A DNA stretch of 64,000 nucleotides, from positions 19,068,789 through 19,132,788 of the forward strand of contig OX155951.1 of assembly GCA_944548615.1 (NCBI GenBank). Direction: 5' to 3'. A program made the position numbers and the translations under genes. Numbering within the stretch: position 1 is the stretch's first letter; the number at the start of each line of letters is the position of its first letter. The DNA is from Micropterix aruncella. Its lineage: Eukaryota; Arthropoda; Insecta; Lepidoptera; Micropterigidae. The notes under the pieces were generated by a model that was given only the letters and a program-made list of their open reading frames with translations, was not told the origin of the DNA and made no database searches. This document shows positions 11,301 through 21,505 of this stretch, in pieces.

Positions 11301-14300
11301 GGGACGCAGAGTTGAAGGTTGCCACATTGGACGTGAAATTGAGCAATCTCGCCGGAGAGCAGGAAATGCTGCAGCAACAATTGCAGTTGGCGAGAGTACC
11401 TTGCGTCAACTCGGATGACGACAGACCGACGTCGCCAGATCTCGGCATCGACAGCGACCGCTTCTTATCCAGTTTAGAGAATGTCAACATGGACTTGCAA
11501 AGAACTACTAAAGGTAAGTGTCGTTTCATATTATACAGGTGTTTAAAAAGCATGGCCATACCCAGGGGAGGGAGAATCTTGTAACGCTAGCACTTGCGCA
11601 TAGGGTTATTTTTTTAAATTATTTGTTGTGTGGAGTTTTTCCAAGGTCTTTATGAGCTTGTTACACTGCGACCATTGCTGATCTATTGTTTTCGCCACCT
11701 ACTATAGTTCTGCGCTAAGCCTCGTGTCATTTAAAAACCGCAACAGGCTTTTGGCGCCAGATTGTTTTACTCCTCAGGTTGGAGGTAATGCGCATAGGGT
11801 TGCCAGATGTCCGGTTTTCTTTAAGTCTGTACGGTCGAGAGTCTTGGAAAAACAGACAATAAAATATCTTGTATTATCTTTCGCTTGCGCTTGGGCCGAC
11901 AACAGATAAGAAGAAACTAAGGTTCTTAATATTTGGTGCATTTTTTTAACAATAAAGCAGCAAATTTGTTGAAAATCCTGCAGTATGTGTAGTATTAGTA
12001 TTCTTTCATCTAATGCTTTTATAGAACGAATCTTTAGTGTCATGGGAATGTATGAAAGGACAAAAGAAATCGTCTCGCAGTAAACACTGTAAAAAGTGAT
12101 TGTGTGTTTTCTTTAATATTAGTGCTTGTTGCACAGAATTCAAAGATGCCATCTCAGGCAATAAAAGCAGTGGCACCGAATGCTAAATTTATAAAAAAGT
12201 GGATTAGTTAATTTAGCATTCAATGCCACTTAGCAGAAAATTATTTACTAACTTTAAACTTTTTTGTGACCTTCAGCAAAGTTTATTAGTTAACCCTTTG
12301 AGCGGCAAACGGGACAATTGTCCCACAATTGAAATTACCGTAGAGCGGCAAAGGGGACATCTGTCCCAGCCGAGATCGGCGCCGATGTTTTACGTCATAA
12401 ATCATACGGCCTGTGGTATGTGCGAAAAGAGGAGGATTCTCTGTCGTTAACTAGTTGGTTCATTATTTTTCATACAGTCGCCAATTTTTAGTCTACGATT
12501 GAACCAAACCAAAAACTTCAATATTCATGTTGATTTTCAACACCGAATATTTTTTTATTTTTGTATGGGTATAAGTAAAACGAAGTCATAGGTTGAATGA
12601 AGCATATTATAATTATTATAAAAGTATTCACAATTTCTTGCATAGGGTGATTTATTTCCAGAAAAAACATAGAAATGTTGGACAAGGCAGTTTTTTCTGT
12701 ACCACAACTTTGACAGATAATTCTGAATAATGCTTATAAATAAATACAAACGGAGCTGCCATGGAATTCACCGACCGGAGTCGGGCCCATCATAATACTA
12801 TTTTTTTTACACTTCTGGGGGGTGAGCAGTGGATTCCGGACTTACGAACCGGCTGTGGTAGGTTTAGGACAGCTGTCTTGCCACATGTGAGCGTTCACCT
12901 TGCCACCCATTCACTCCCCCTTCGAAGCCATAGAATTTGAGATGCGCAAATCGCAGTTTTAGATAATTTTTCTAAGAAAGAGTTGATTATTTTTCTGGAA
13001 AGGCCAAGATCTTTAAAGAGGTGAAATAGAGATTTAGCTGGCAGGCCACGAGCGCCAACTTCCACCGCGTGAAGGTGAACAGTGAAGCCGTTCCGGGTTA
13101 CGGCATTTGCAAGATCATGGTATTTATTTAATTTGTACTCGTGGTCTTTTGGGATATTTGATTCCCATGGAACAGTTAATTCTACTATAAGAGCCACCTT
13201 CCGAGATAGAGAGTAAAGAGTTATATCTGGACGGAGGGCTGTGCATCCGAGACTTTCAGGGAATTTATACTGCTTAGAGACCGAATCAACCTCCAGAATC
13301 CAATCTGTAGCTTTCTCGATTATTGAGAAAGGTTTTGTAGTTAAATGTTTTTTGCCTTTAGAGCCATCCCGCACAAACTGTATTGGGGGTTTGGAGGATA
13401 CTGTCAAACCCTTGTTGGCACGAGCCACTGAGAGACTAATTACCTCGCGAATAACAGCGAGAACTTTGTCATGGCGGTAAGTGTACCGTCCTTGATCTAA
13501 GGCCACCTTGCAGCCAGCTAGAATGTGTCTAGCTGTGCAAGGGGTATTGCTACAGAGGGGACAAGAACTATCCTTGGCAAAGCTCCAACGAGCGAGGTTA
13601 CTGGGGTCTGGAAGTGTATGCTGAAAGGCATTCAAATAAAATTTCAGCATCTCTGGCGTCCAGTCATAGAGCATTACCTTCCAGTGCATTGGAGGCGGAA
13701 TGCAAAAGTCCCCAATTGTTGTCCAATCATTCTGGCATTGAAGGCCAATAGCATGAGCCATACTCTTGCTGTCGTAATCTCCCCGCAAAAGAGACTTCTT
13801 CAAGTCCACGTCGCTCGTGGTTGTACTGCCATACCCCAGACCAGTGCCATTCTGGCTGATTCCAGTAAGGAACTTTTTGTGGAAGTCTACGCGGGCTTGT
13901 AGATCATTTGAATCACTATGGCCACTTATTACGTGCTTCGATATTGCCGGATCTTTGGAATTGCACAGAATCGAATTTTTGGTTATTCTGGAGTTGGCGT
14001 AGAGCAGAGAGGGCAGTTTAAGCGCTAGCCCAAAATTTTGTTTGGACCTGAAGAGAGTCGAGGGGTCAGCTGGTTTGGCTAAGGACAGCCAGGATTTTAA
14101 ACTAGCTGTCACCAGCGCATCTAGACGGGACAGTTGGGTTTTGGTAAAATCGTAAATAAGAAAGGGCCATGACAAATGTGACGTTAGATAATTGTCATAG
14201 ATCCAGGCCTTACGAGGGCCAGAAATTAGCAAGGCATCTATTTTCGCCAGGCAACTTTTGAAATGCTCTATAACATGATCGCCCGAGACGTCTTTTCCCT

Positions 14301-17300
14301 GATGGGTGATTTTTCTGCCGAGGAATTTGAAATTATTGTTTGGGTCTATAAGGGAGATATTAGAGCCCTTATAGACCAATTTGGGGTCATAGGATGTAAA
14401 TTTTGTGCCCATGCGGGCGAGTCCAAGGCAAAAACATTTGGAGGGCTTCACTTTTATACAGCCTGACCAGTCGCAGAAAAGCTCCACTTTCTGTAATAGC
14501 AGGGAAAGCTGCTTGGGGCTTCTGGTGATGAAAGTTAGGTCGTCGGCAAAAGCGAGGCACGACGAGGTGTATTGGCCGTCTGTTTTAAAACGGTAGCCCC
14601 ACTTCCTGTCAAACTGGGTCAGGCTTTCCAGCAGTATATTAAAAACTATATTAAAAATCGTCGGGGAGAGGCAACAGCCCTGAAATAGTCCAATTGAATA
14701 TGGTATAGAACGACGACTTTACAAAACGACGTTACACGTATCTAATAGCAAATTTCAACAGGAACATAATAATAATAAATACAAACGGAGCTGCCATGGA
14801 ATTCACCGACCGGAGTCGGGCCCATCATAATACTATTTTTTTTACACTTCTGGGGGGTGAGCAGTGGATTCCGGACTTACGAACCGGCTGTGGTAGGTTT
14901 AGGACAGCTGTCTTGCCACATGTGAGCGTTCACCTTGCCACCCATTCACTCCCCCTTCGAAGCCATAGAATTTGAGATGCGCAAATCGCAGTTTTAGATA
15001 ATTTTTCTAAGAAAGAGTTGATTATTTTTCTGGAAAGGCCAAGATCTTTAAAGAGGTGAAATAGAGATTTAGCTGGCAGGCCACGAGCGCCAACTTCCAC
15101 CGCGTGAAGGTGAACAGTGAAGCCGTTCCGGGTTACGGCATTTGCAAGATCATGGTATTTATTTAATTTGTACTCGTGGTCTTTTGGGATATTTGATTCC
15201 CATGGAACAGTTAATTCTACAATAAGAGCCACCTTCCGAGATAGAGAGTAAAGAGTTATATCTGGACGGAGGGCTGTGCATCCGAGACTTTCAGGGAATT
15301 TATACTGCTTAGAGACCGAATCAACCTCCAGAATCCAATCTGTAGCTTTCTCGATTATTGAGAAAGGTTTTGTAGTTAAATGTTTTTTGCCTTTAGAGCC
15401 ATCCCGCACAAACTGTATTGGGGGTTTGGAGGATACTGTCAAACCCTTGTTGGCACGAGCCACTGAGAGACTAATTACCTCGCGAATAACAGCGAGAACT
15501 TTGTCATGGCGGTAAGTGTACCGTCCTTGATCTAAGGCCACCTTGCAGCCAGCTAGAATGTGTCTAGCTGTGCAAGGGGTATTGCTACAGAGGGGACAAG
15601 AACTATCCTCGGCAAAGCTCCAACGAGCGAGGTTACTGGGGTCTGGAAGTGTATGCTGAAAGGCATTCAAATAAAATTTCAGCATCTCTGGCGTCCAGTC
15701 ATAGAGCATTACCTTCCAGTGCATTGGAGGCGGAATGCAAAAGTCACCAATTGTTGTCCAATCATTCTGGCATTGAAGGCCAATAGCATGAGCCATACTC
15801 TTGCTGTCGTAATCTCCCCGCAAAAGAGACTTCTTCAAGTCCACGTCGCTCGTGGTTGTACTGCCATACCCCAGACCAGTGCCATTCTGGCTGATTCCAG
15901 TAAGGAACCTTTTGTGGAAGTCTACGCGGGCTTGTAGTTCATTTGAATCACTACAGCCACTTATTACGTGCTTCGATATTGCCGGATCTTTGGAATTGCA
16001 CAGAATCGAATTTTTGGTTATTCTGGAGTTGGCGTAGAGCAGAGAGGGCAGTTTAAGCGCTAGCCCAAAATTTTGTTTGGACCTGAAGAGAGTCGAGGGG
16101 TCAGCTGGTTTGGCTAAGGACAGCCAGGATTTTAAACTAGCTGTCACGAGCGCATCTAGACGGGACAGTTGGGTTTTGGTAAAATCGTAAATAAGAAAGG
16201 GCCATGACAAATGTGACGTTAGATAATTGTCATAGATCCAGGCCTTACGAGGGCCAGAAATTAGCAAGGCATCTATTTTCGCCAGGCAACTTTTGAAATG
16301 CTCTATAACATGATCGCCCGAGACGTCTTTTCCCTGATGGGTGATTTTTCTGCCGAGGAATTTGAAATTATTGTTTGGGTCTATAAGGGAGATATTAGAG
16401 CCCTTATAGACCAATTTGGGGTCATAGGATGTAAATTTTGTGCCCATGCGGGCGAGTCCAAGGCAAAAACATTTGGAGGGCTTCACTTTTATACAGCCTG
16501 ACCAGTCGCAGAAAAGCTCCACTTTCTGTAATAGCAGGGAAAGCTGCTTGGGGCTTCTGGTGATGAAAGTTAGGTCGTCGGCAAAAGCGAGGCACGACGA
16601 GGTGTATTGGCCGTCTGTTTTAAAACGGTAGCCCCACTTCCTGTCAAACTGGGTCAGGCTTTCCAGCAGTATATTAAAAACTATATTAAAAATCGTCGGG
16701 GAGAGGCAACAGCCCTGAAATAGTCCAATTGAATATGGTATAGAACGACGACTTTACAAAACGACGTTACACGTATCTAATAGCAAATTTCAACAGGAAC
16801 ATAATAATAATAAATACAAACGGAGCTGCCATGGAATTCACCGACCGGAGTCGGGCCCATCATAATACTATTTTTTTTACACTTCTGGGGGGTGAGCAGT
16901 GGATTCCGGACTTACGAACCGGCTGTGGTAGGTTTAGGACAGCTGTCTTGCCACATGTGAGCGTTCACCTTGCCACCCATTCACTCCCCCTTCGAAGCCA
17001 TAGAATTTGAGATGCGCAAATCGCAGTTTTAGATAATTTTTCTAAGAAAGAGTTGATTATTTTTCTGGAAAGGCCAAGATCTTTAAAGAGGTGAAATAGA
17101 GATTTAGCTGGCAGGCCACGAGCGCCAACTTCCACCGCGTGAAGGTGAACAGTGAAGCCGTTCCGGGTTACGGCATTTGCAAGATCATGGTATTTATTTA
17201 ATTTGTACTCGTGGTCTTTTGGGATATTTGATTCCCATGGAACAGTTAATTCTACAATAAGAGCCACCTTCCGAGATAGAGAGTAAAGAGTTATATCTGG

Positions 17301-20023
17301 ACGGAGGGCTGTGCATCCGAGACTTTCAGGGAATTTATACTGCTTAGAGACCGAATCAACCTCCAGAATCCAATCTGTAGCTTTCTCGATTATTGAGAAA
17401 GGTTTTGTAGTTAAATGTTTTTTGCCTTTAGAGCCATCCCGCACAAACTGTATTGGGGGTTTGGAGGATACTGTCAAACCCTTGTTGGCACGAGCCACTG
17501 AGAGACTAATTACCTCGCGAATAACAGCGAGAACTTTGTCATGGCGGTAAGTGTACCGTCCTTGATCTAAGGCCACCTTGCAGCCAGCTAGAATGTGTCT
17601 AGCTGTGCAAGGGGTATTGCTACAGAGGGGACAAGAACTATCCTCGGCAAAGCTCCAACGAGCGAGGTTACTGGGGTCTGGAAGTGTATGCTGAAAGGCA
17701 TTCAAATAAAATTTCAGCATCTCTGGCGTCCAGTCATAGAGCATTACCTTCCAGTGCATTGGAGGCGGAATGCAAAAGTCACCAATTGTTGTCCAATCAT
17801 TCTGGCATTGAAGGCCAATAGCATGAGCCATACTCTTGCTGTCGTAATCTCCCCGCAAAAGAGACTTCTTCAAGTCCACGTCGCTCGTGGTTGTACTGCC
17901 ATACCCCAGACCAGTGCCATTCTGGCTGATTCCAGTAAGGAACCTTTTGTGGAAGTCTACGCGGGCTTGTAGTTCATTTGAATCACTACAGCCACTTATT
18001 ACGTGCTTCGATATTGCCGGATCTTTGGAATTGCACAGAATCGAATTTTTGGTTATTCTGGAGTTGGCGTAGAGCAGAGAGGGCAGTTTAAGCGCTAGCC
18101 CAAAATTTTGTTTGGACCTGAAGAGAGTCGAGGGGTCAGCTGGTTTGGCTAAGGACAGCCAGGATTTTAAACTAGCTGTCACCAGTGCATCTAGACGGGA
18201 CAGTTGGGTTTTGGTAAAATCGTAAATAAGAAAGGGCCATGACAAATGTGACGTTAGATAATTGTCATAGATCCAGGCCTTACGAGGGCCAGAAATTAGC
18301 AAGGCATCTATTTTCGCCAGGCAACTTTTGAAATGCTCTATAACATGATCGCCCGAGACGTCTTTTCCCTGATGGGTGATTTTTCTGCCGAGGAATTTGA
18401 AATGATTGTTTGGGTCTATAAGGGAGATATTAGAGCCCTTATAGACCAATTTGGGGTCATAGGATGTAAACTTTGTGCCCATGCGGGCGAGTCCAAGGCA
18501 AAAACATTTGGAGGGCTTCACTTTTATACAGCCTGACCAGTCGCAGAAAAGCTCCACTTTCTGTAATAGCAGGGAAAGCTGCTTGGGGCTTCTGGTGATG
18601 AAAGTTAGGTCGTCGGCAAAAGCGAGGCACGACGAGGTGTATTGGCCGTCTGTTTTAAAACGGTAGCCCCACTTCCTGTCAAACTGGCTCAGGCTTTCCA
18701 GAAGTATATTAAAAACTATATTAAAGATCGTCGGGGAGAGGCAACAGCCCTGAAATAGTCCAATTGAATATGGTATAGAGCGGGTAGTCCATTCTTGCGT
18801 TTTAACATGGAAAGTCAGACAGTTGTAGTAGGAGGCTACAATGTCACGCACGACTGGTGGGAAGTTGTACCAGCGGAGTGCAAAGTGGAGGAGACTGTGT
18901 CGGACTGACCCAAAGGCATTCTCTAGGTCGAGCCAGCATACATTGATTTGGCGTTCGTGCTGTCTCGCATCCTTGATGGCAGCAGCCAGGAGAGAGTTGT
19001 GCTCGAGGCAGCCCGAGACGCCGCGCATGAAGCCTTTTTGAACTGATACTCCAAGGTACTCATTCCGGTGCATGAATTCGCTCATCCTCGTGTGGACTAT
19101 GCTAAAAAAGATTTTGGCCACAGTGTCTGTGAGAGCAATGGGCCGAGCGTCCTTTGGTCCAGTGCAAACTGGGACCTTCGGAATTAAGATGACTGTCGCT
19201 CGGCCAAAATTCTGTGGGACTACACCGCTATTCCATATATTTCGGAAGATGGATCCTAAATATTGCAGAAGGCAGGGGCATTTTTTGTATACTAAATAGG
19301 GAATACCATCGGGACCCGGAGTAGAGCCCGACGGCTTCCTCATTACTTGATTAAGAATCTCATCTAGTGATGGAGGTTGAGAAGCAAAAGCTACCGTAGG
19401 CAGGGGCGGAGGTGTAATGCCCGGCGGAGGGCTGTAATTATGGAGCCGCATTGGGTCCTCTTTTTTATACGATCCGTATAGTAGTTTCGGAGTAATCGTC
19501 GTTTTCCTGAAACGCTATATTTTTGTTGTGATGTAATCTTCTTCGCGTTCTCTAAGAGAAACTACAATTCAAACGTCAGCGCTCGAGGTATTAATAGAAA
19601 AAACTTATCCGCGCAGGTTGCCTTCTGCGAGAAGACAACATGGCAACTAAATTCCTAAGGACCAATTGAGTGATTAATGTCCCCGCTCATCGTTCTCGCC
19701 CCTCACATTAATCAGCATGCTTTTTAAATGTTAACAGACTTTTGAGACACCTGTACTTATCGTCTGGATTTTTCAGCTTCTCAATCCAATGCATATTGTG
19801 TCATGTTTCAGGTCAATTGCTTCGAGAAAATCAGGAGCTGAGAGAAAAGTTGGAACGGTCCAAAGCGGCTCTCGCGGAGACAGTGTCTCATTTGAATGAG
19901 GCAAATTCGAAGAAACATCGTGTACAGCGAGCTATCTGTCGCCAGATACACAAGACTCAAGATGTCCTAAGGCAGGCCCGTACTAACCTTCAAGCGCCCC
20001 TTTCACCGCCCGGCGAGCCATGA
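5377..20023 (+). CDS. cnn: Centrosomin / CDK5RAP2-family centrosomal scaffold
   Basis: Six coding exons: 5377-5438, 9267-9773, 9849-9999, 10072-10301, 10387-11513 and 19812-20023. All junctions are GT-AG and keep phase, giving 762 residues. The family recruits gamma-tubulin ring complexes and builds the pericentriolar matrix. From residue 61 lies the CM1 signature: MKQHEEQVTVLRKENFHLKL, then RVYFLEERL. A block WSEPDRSVSLARMGL occurs in exon 5, followed by long coiled coil to the C-terminus. The chosen start (GGAAAATGG) opens exon 1, which splices in phase to SQLQEVTFD in exon 2. Introns 2-4 are 72-85 bp, but intron 1 is 3.8 kb and intron 5 is 8.3 kb, both loaded with transposons. The protein is shorter than vertebrate members. 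I did not identify a CM2 domain, so further 3' isoforms are possible. Confidence 0.9.
5614..5682 (+). repeat. tRNA-derived SINE head
   Basis: GGCCCGG at 5614 can pair with CTGGGTC at 5672-5678 as an acceptor-like stem. An A-box-like TGGCATAGTGG begins near 5621 and a perfect B-box-like GGTTCAATTCC lies at 5658-5668. The segment before the T-stem is several bases too short and the anticodon arm is malformed. It is therefore a SINE head with internal Pol III promoter elements rather than a working tRNA gene. The SINE body probably continues towards 5760. It lies in cnn intron 1. Confidence 0.65.
6140..6331 (-). pseudogene. PIF/Harbinger transposase N-terminal relic
   Basis: The minus strand reads FCRMSRTDFEFLLNKIE followed by LLIKKTD. 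This matches the N-terminal region of ALP1/Harbinger-type transposases (pattern F-RM--xDFE-LL--I-P-I-K-DT). The frame then decays and no catalytic DDE region follows. It sits in cnn intron 1, and I could not see element ends. Confidence 0.55.
6340..8340. other. Intronic stretch without recognisable genes
   Basis: Part of cnn intron 1. It has GC-richer patches at 6600-6740, 6880-7030 and 7230-7340 that look like old repeat fragments, but nothing I can assign. Open frames here are short and unlike any family I know. Confidence 0.4.
8341..8891 (-). mobile_element. 3' fragment of the R2/NeSL-type LINE
   Basis: This is closely similar to the 3' end of the LINE copies at 12749-19500: the same terminus near ACAAACGGAGCTGCC, the same GGCTGTGGTAGGTTTAGG and the same endonuclease-domain coding sequence (ALIVELTVPWESNIPKD on the minus strand). 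It is diverged and broken near 8520-8570 and loses similarity at about 8891. It is a heavily 5'-truncated, inactive insertion in cnn intron 1. Confidence 0.85.
11991..12083 (+). pseudogene. hAT transposase C-terminal relic
   Basis: The plus strand reads SILSSNAFIERIFSVMG and then degenerates before a TAA. This matches the hAT dimerisation domain (S-NA-VER-FS-M). Upstream sequence is too decayed to follow. It lies in cnn intron 5. Confidence 0.6.
12290..12450. repeat. Short repeat with TTAA border and GGGACA/TGTCCC palindromes
   Basis: TTAACCCTTTGAGCGGC begins at 12290. Two units starting GAGCGGCAAA lie 43 bp apart (12300 and 12343), each with a small palindrome (GGGACAattGTCCC, then GGGACAtctGTCCC). 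Another TTAA lies near 12447. The CCCTTTG start after TTAA recalls piggyBac-type ends, but I see no matching inverted end. Confidence 0.35.
12749..14710 (-). mobile_element. R2/NeSL-type LINE, tandem copy 1 (5'-truncated)
   Basis: A 530-codon frame (12895-14487, minus) is intact from the end of the RT domain to the stop. It carries a C-x2-C-x8-H-x4-C zinc knuckle (residues 309-326), then the restriction-like endonuclease motif RPD (419-421) with E436 in VELTVPW. The copy is truncated at TGGTATAGAA near 14710. A spacer of about 60 bp follows before copy 2. Repeat period to the next copy is exactly 2035 bp. Antisense within cnn intron 5. Confidence 0.9.
14784..16745 (-). mobile_element. R2/NeSL-type LINE, tandem copy 2 (hybrid)
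   Basis: Same 530-codon frame (14930-16522), the same truncation point and the same spacer as copy 1. At its low-coordinate (3') side it shares single-base variants with copy 3. At its high-coordinate side it shares them with copy 1. It looks like the recombinant product of an unequal crossover. Confidence 0.9.
16819..19500 (-). mobile_element. R2/NeSL-type LINE, tandem copy 3 (longest)
   Basis: An uninterrupted 828-codon frame (16965-19451) covers most of the reverse transcriptase: PSGSTPGPDG near residue 41, GLFQGCCLSP, and the catalytic FADD at 278-281. It continues through the CCHC knuckle (C607, C610, H619, C624) to the restriction-like endonuclease (D719, E734). This domain order defines the R2/NeSL/HERO/Utopia group of non-LTR retrotransposons, which cut the target and prime reverse transcription on it. 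The frame is open a little upstream of its first ATG and then meets a stop near 19510. The N-terminal zinc-finger region of a full element is not visible, so this copy is also 5'-truncated, but less than copies 1 and 2. Confidence 0.9.
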
Positions 20024-20900
20024 CATTTTTTTTACAAATTATTGTGACATAAAATGTATCTTACTTTAATTTTGATATTTACTTTTCGATTATAACAAAC
20101 ATATATTAATGTTGGAAATGAACTTATTTTTATAATCCAAATCCTCAAATCCTTTGACTTCTGCCTCTATTGTAGATAAAAATATTCCTTCTTCTGACTT
20201 TTGTGGATAAAAATATTTACATCATCTTTTTGACGATCAAATTAAAAGCTGAAAGACAAGATGCATAGATTAATATCCAATGTGCAATATTTGTATATGC
20301 AGAGTAGTGATAGCCAAAAAAATTTAACAAAACCATTGGTATAAATACTTCCCAAAAGCTCGAAAAATACAAAAACAATATTATTTTGAGTGATTTTTCG
20401 ATTTTTGGCACCCCTAGTAAAAAAGTGCAATGTTCAAATCAGTGGGGTAGATGGGGAGAGGGGACTCCCAAGCCTAGTAATAAAAAAGAATGACCATTTT
20501 GTTTTTTTATTTTTTTTATTGACCTACACAACTTCCAAAGCAAAGATTCCATCTCCCAACACCACTGCTGCACGAAACTTGAGGTAGAAAATAAATTTAA
20601 AAAACTTTGATTTCCTGCTACCAGAAGACACGCCCACTGTTGGTCGCATGGAATAAATAGTATTTATTGTTGCAAACAGGTAAAAGGCACCTTCATTCAA
20701 GCTTACAGTAGTTTCGAATATATCTTTTTGTCTGAGCATTGGTTTTATTTCATATGAGTGTAGGCAGTAAATTTGGTACTCGAATTAGAGAATACGCCAT
20801 GAAACCAAGTGAGATCCGTCTAAAAAAATGCTGGCATATTTTACATTTAGGGAAGGTATCCAGTATCCTCTACAGGTGCTGGAGTAGAAAGGTCATTTGA
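20024..20900. other. cnn 3' flank, no gene seen
   Basis: AT-rich sequence holding the presumed 3' UTR of cnn in its first few hundred bases. I see no further coding exon, RNA gene or intact repeat before the LINE tail near 20905. Confidence 0.45.
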
Positions 20901-20904
20901 TATA

Positions 20905-21505
20905 ATAATAATAAACTCTTTATTTGCACTTATTATACAAAAAGGCAAGCTTATTGCCATATGGAAATGTCTTACAACTAACCTAAACACAGTGGTACAT
21001 GCGCGCATTGTAAAAATAAATAAAAACATACAGACCGTCTGCATAACATACAGACCGTCTGCATAACATACAGACAAGTGGAAGAATTTAAAACTAATAA
21101 TGCCCGAGGAGAGGAAATTGGGAGAGAAAGGGAAGAACTAGTTACTTCTTAGAAAGGTAGTAATCCTTAAGGTGAGTCTTAAACGATGGTAAAGAAGGCG
21201 AGTTTCGTATGTTTGCTGTGAGATCGTTCCAGAGTCTTGCACCATGGACACAGAAAGAATAAGAATAGAAATCACTATTGTGACTCGGATTTTTTAGTAA
21301 ACTGTCAGAGGCTGACCGAAGTACGAGACTGTGGGAACTTAGTGGTTCAAAAAGCTCGTGGAGATAGGATGGTGTTAATTGGGAGAGTACACGATATAGG
21401 AGAGCAAGTGTATGACCATTTCTTCTTTGATTTTTAATATCGTTTTTAATATACTGCTGGAAAGCCTGACCCAGTTTGACAGGAAGTGGGATTGCCGATT
21501 TTAAA
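20905..21505 (-). mobile_element. L2/CR1-type LINE 3' fragment
   Basis: On the minus strand the frame ending at 21142 closes with SFCVHGARLWNDLTANIRNS, then PSLPSFKTHLKDYYL. This is the standard C-terminus of L2/CR1/Daphne-like reverse transcriptases. The 3' end runs into an (AAT)n-type tail near 20905. At about 21500 it abuts the plus-strand R2/NeSL-type LINE fragment, and the minus frame runs on into that antisense sequence by chance. Confidence 0.75.
21027..21075. repeat. 20-bp tandem repeat, about 2.5 units
   Basis: ACATACAGACCGTCTGCATA is repeated back to back, then breaks down at CAGACAAG. It lies in the 3' part of the L2/CR1-type fragment. Each unit includes the palindrome CAGACCGTCTG-like core. 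Confidence 0.8.

Noticed and set aside
13525..13902. Plus-strand frames of 79 and 125 codons repeated three times
   Set aside because: They are antisense to the intact LINE reading frame and recur only because the LINE is tandemly repeated.
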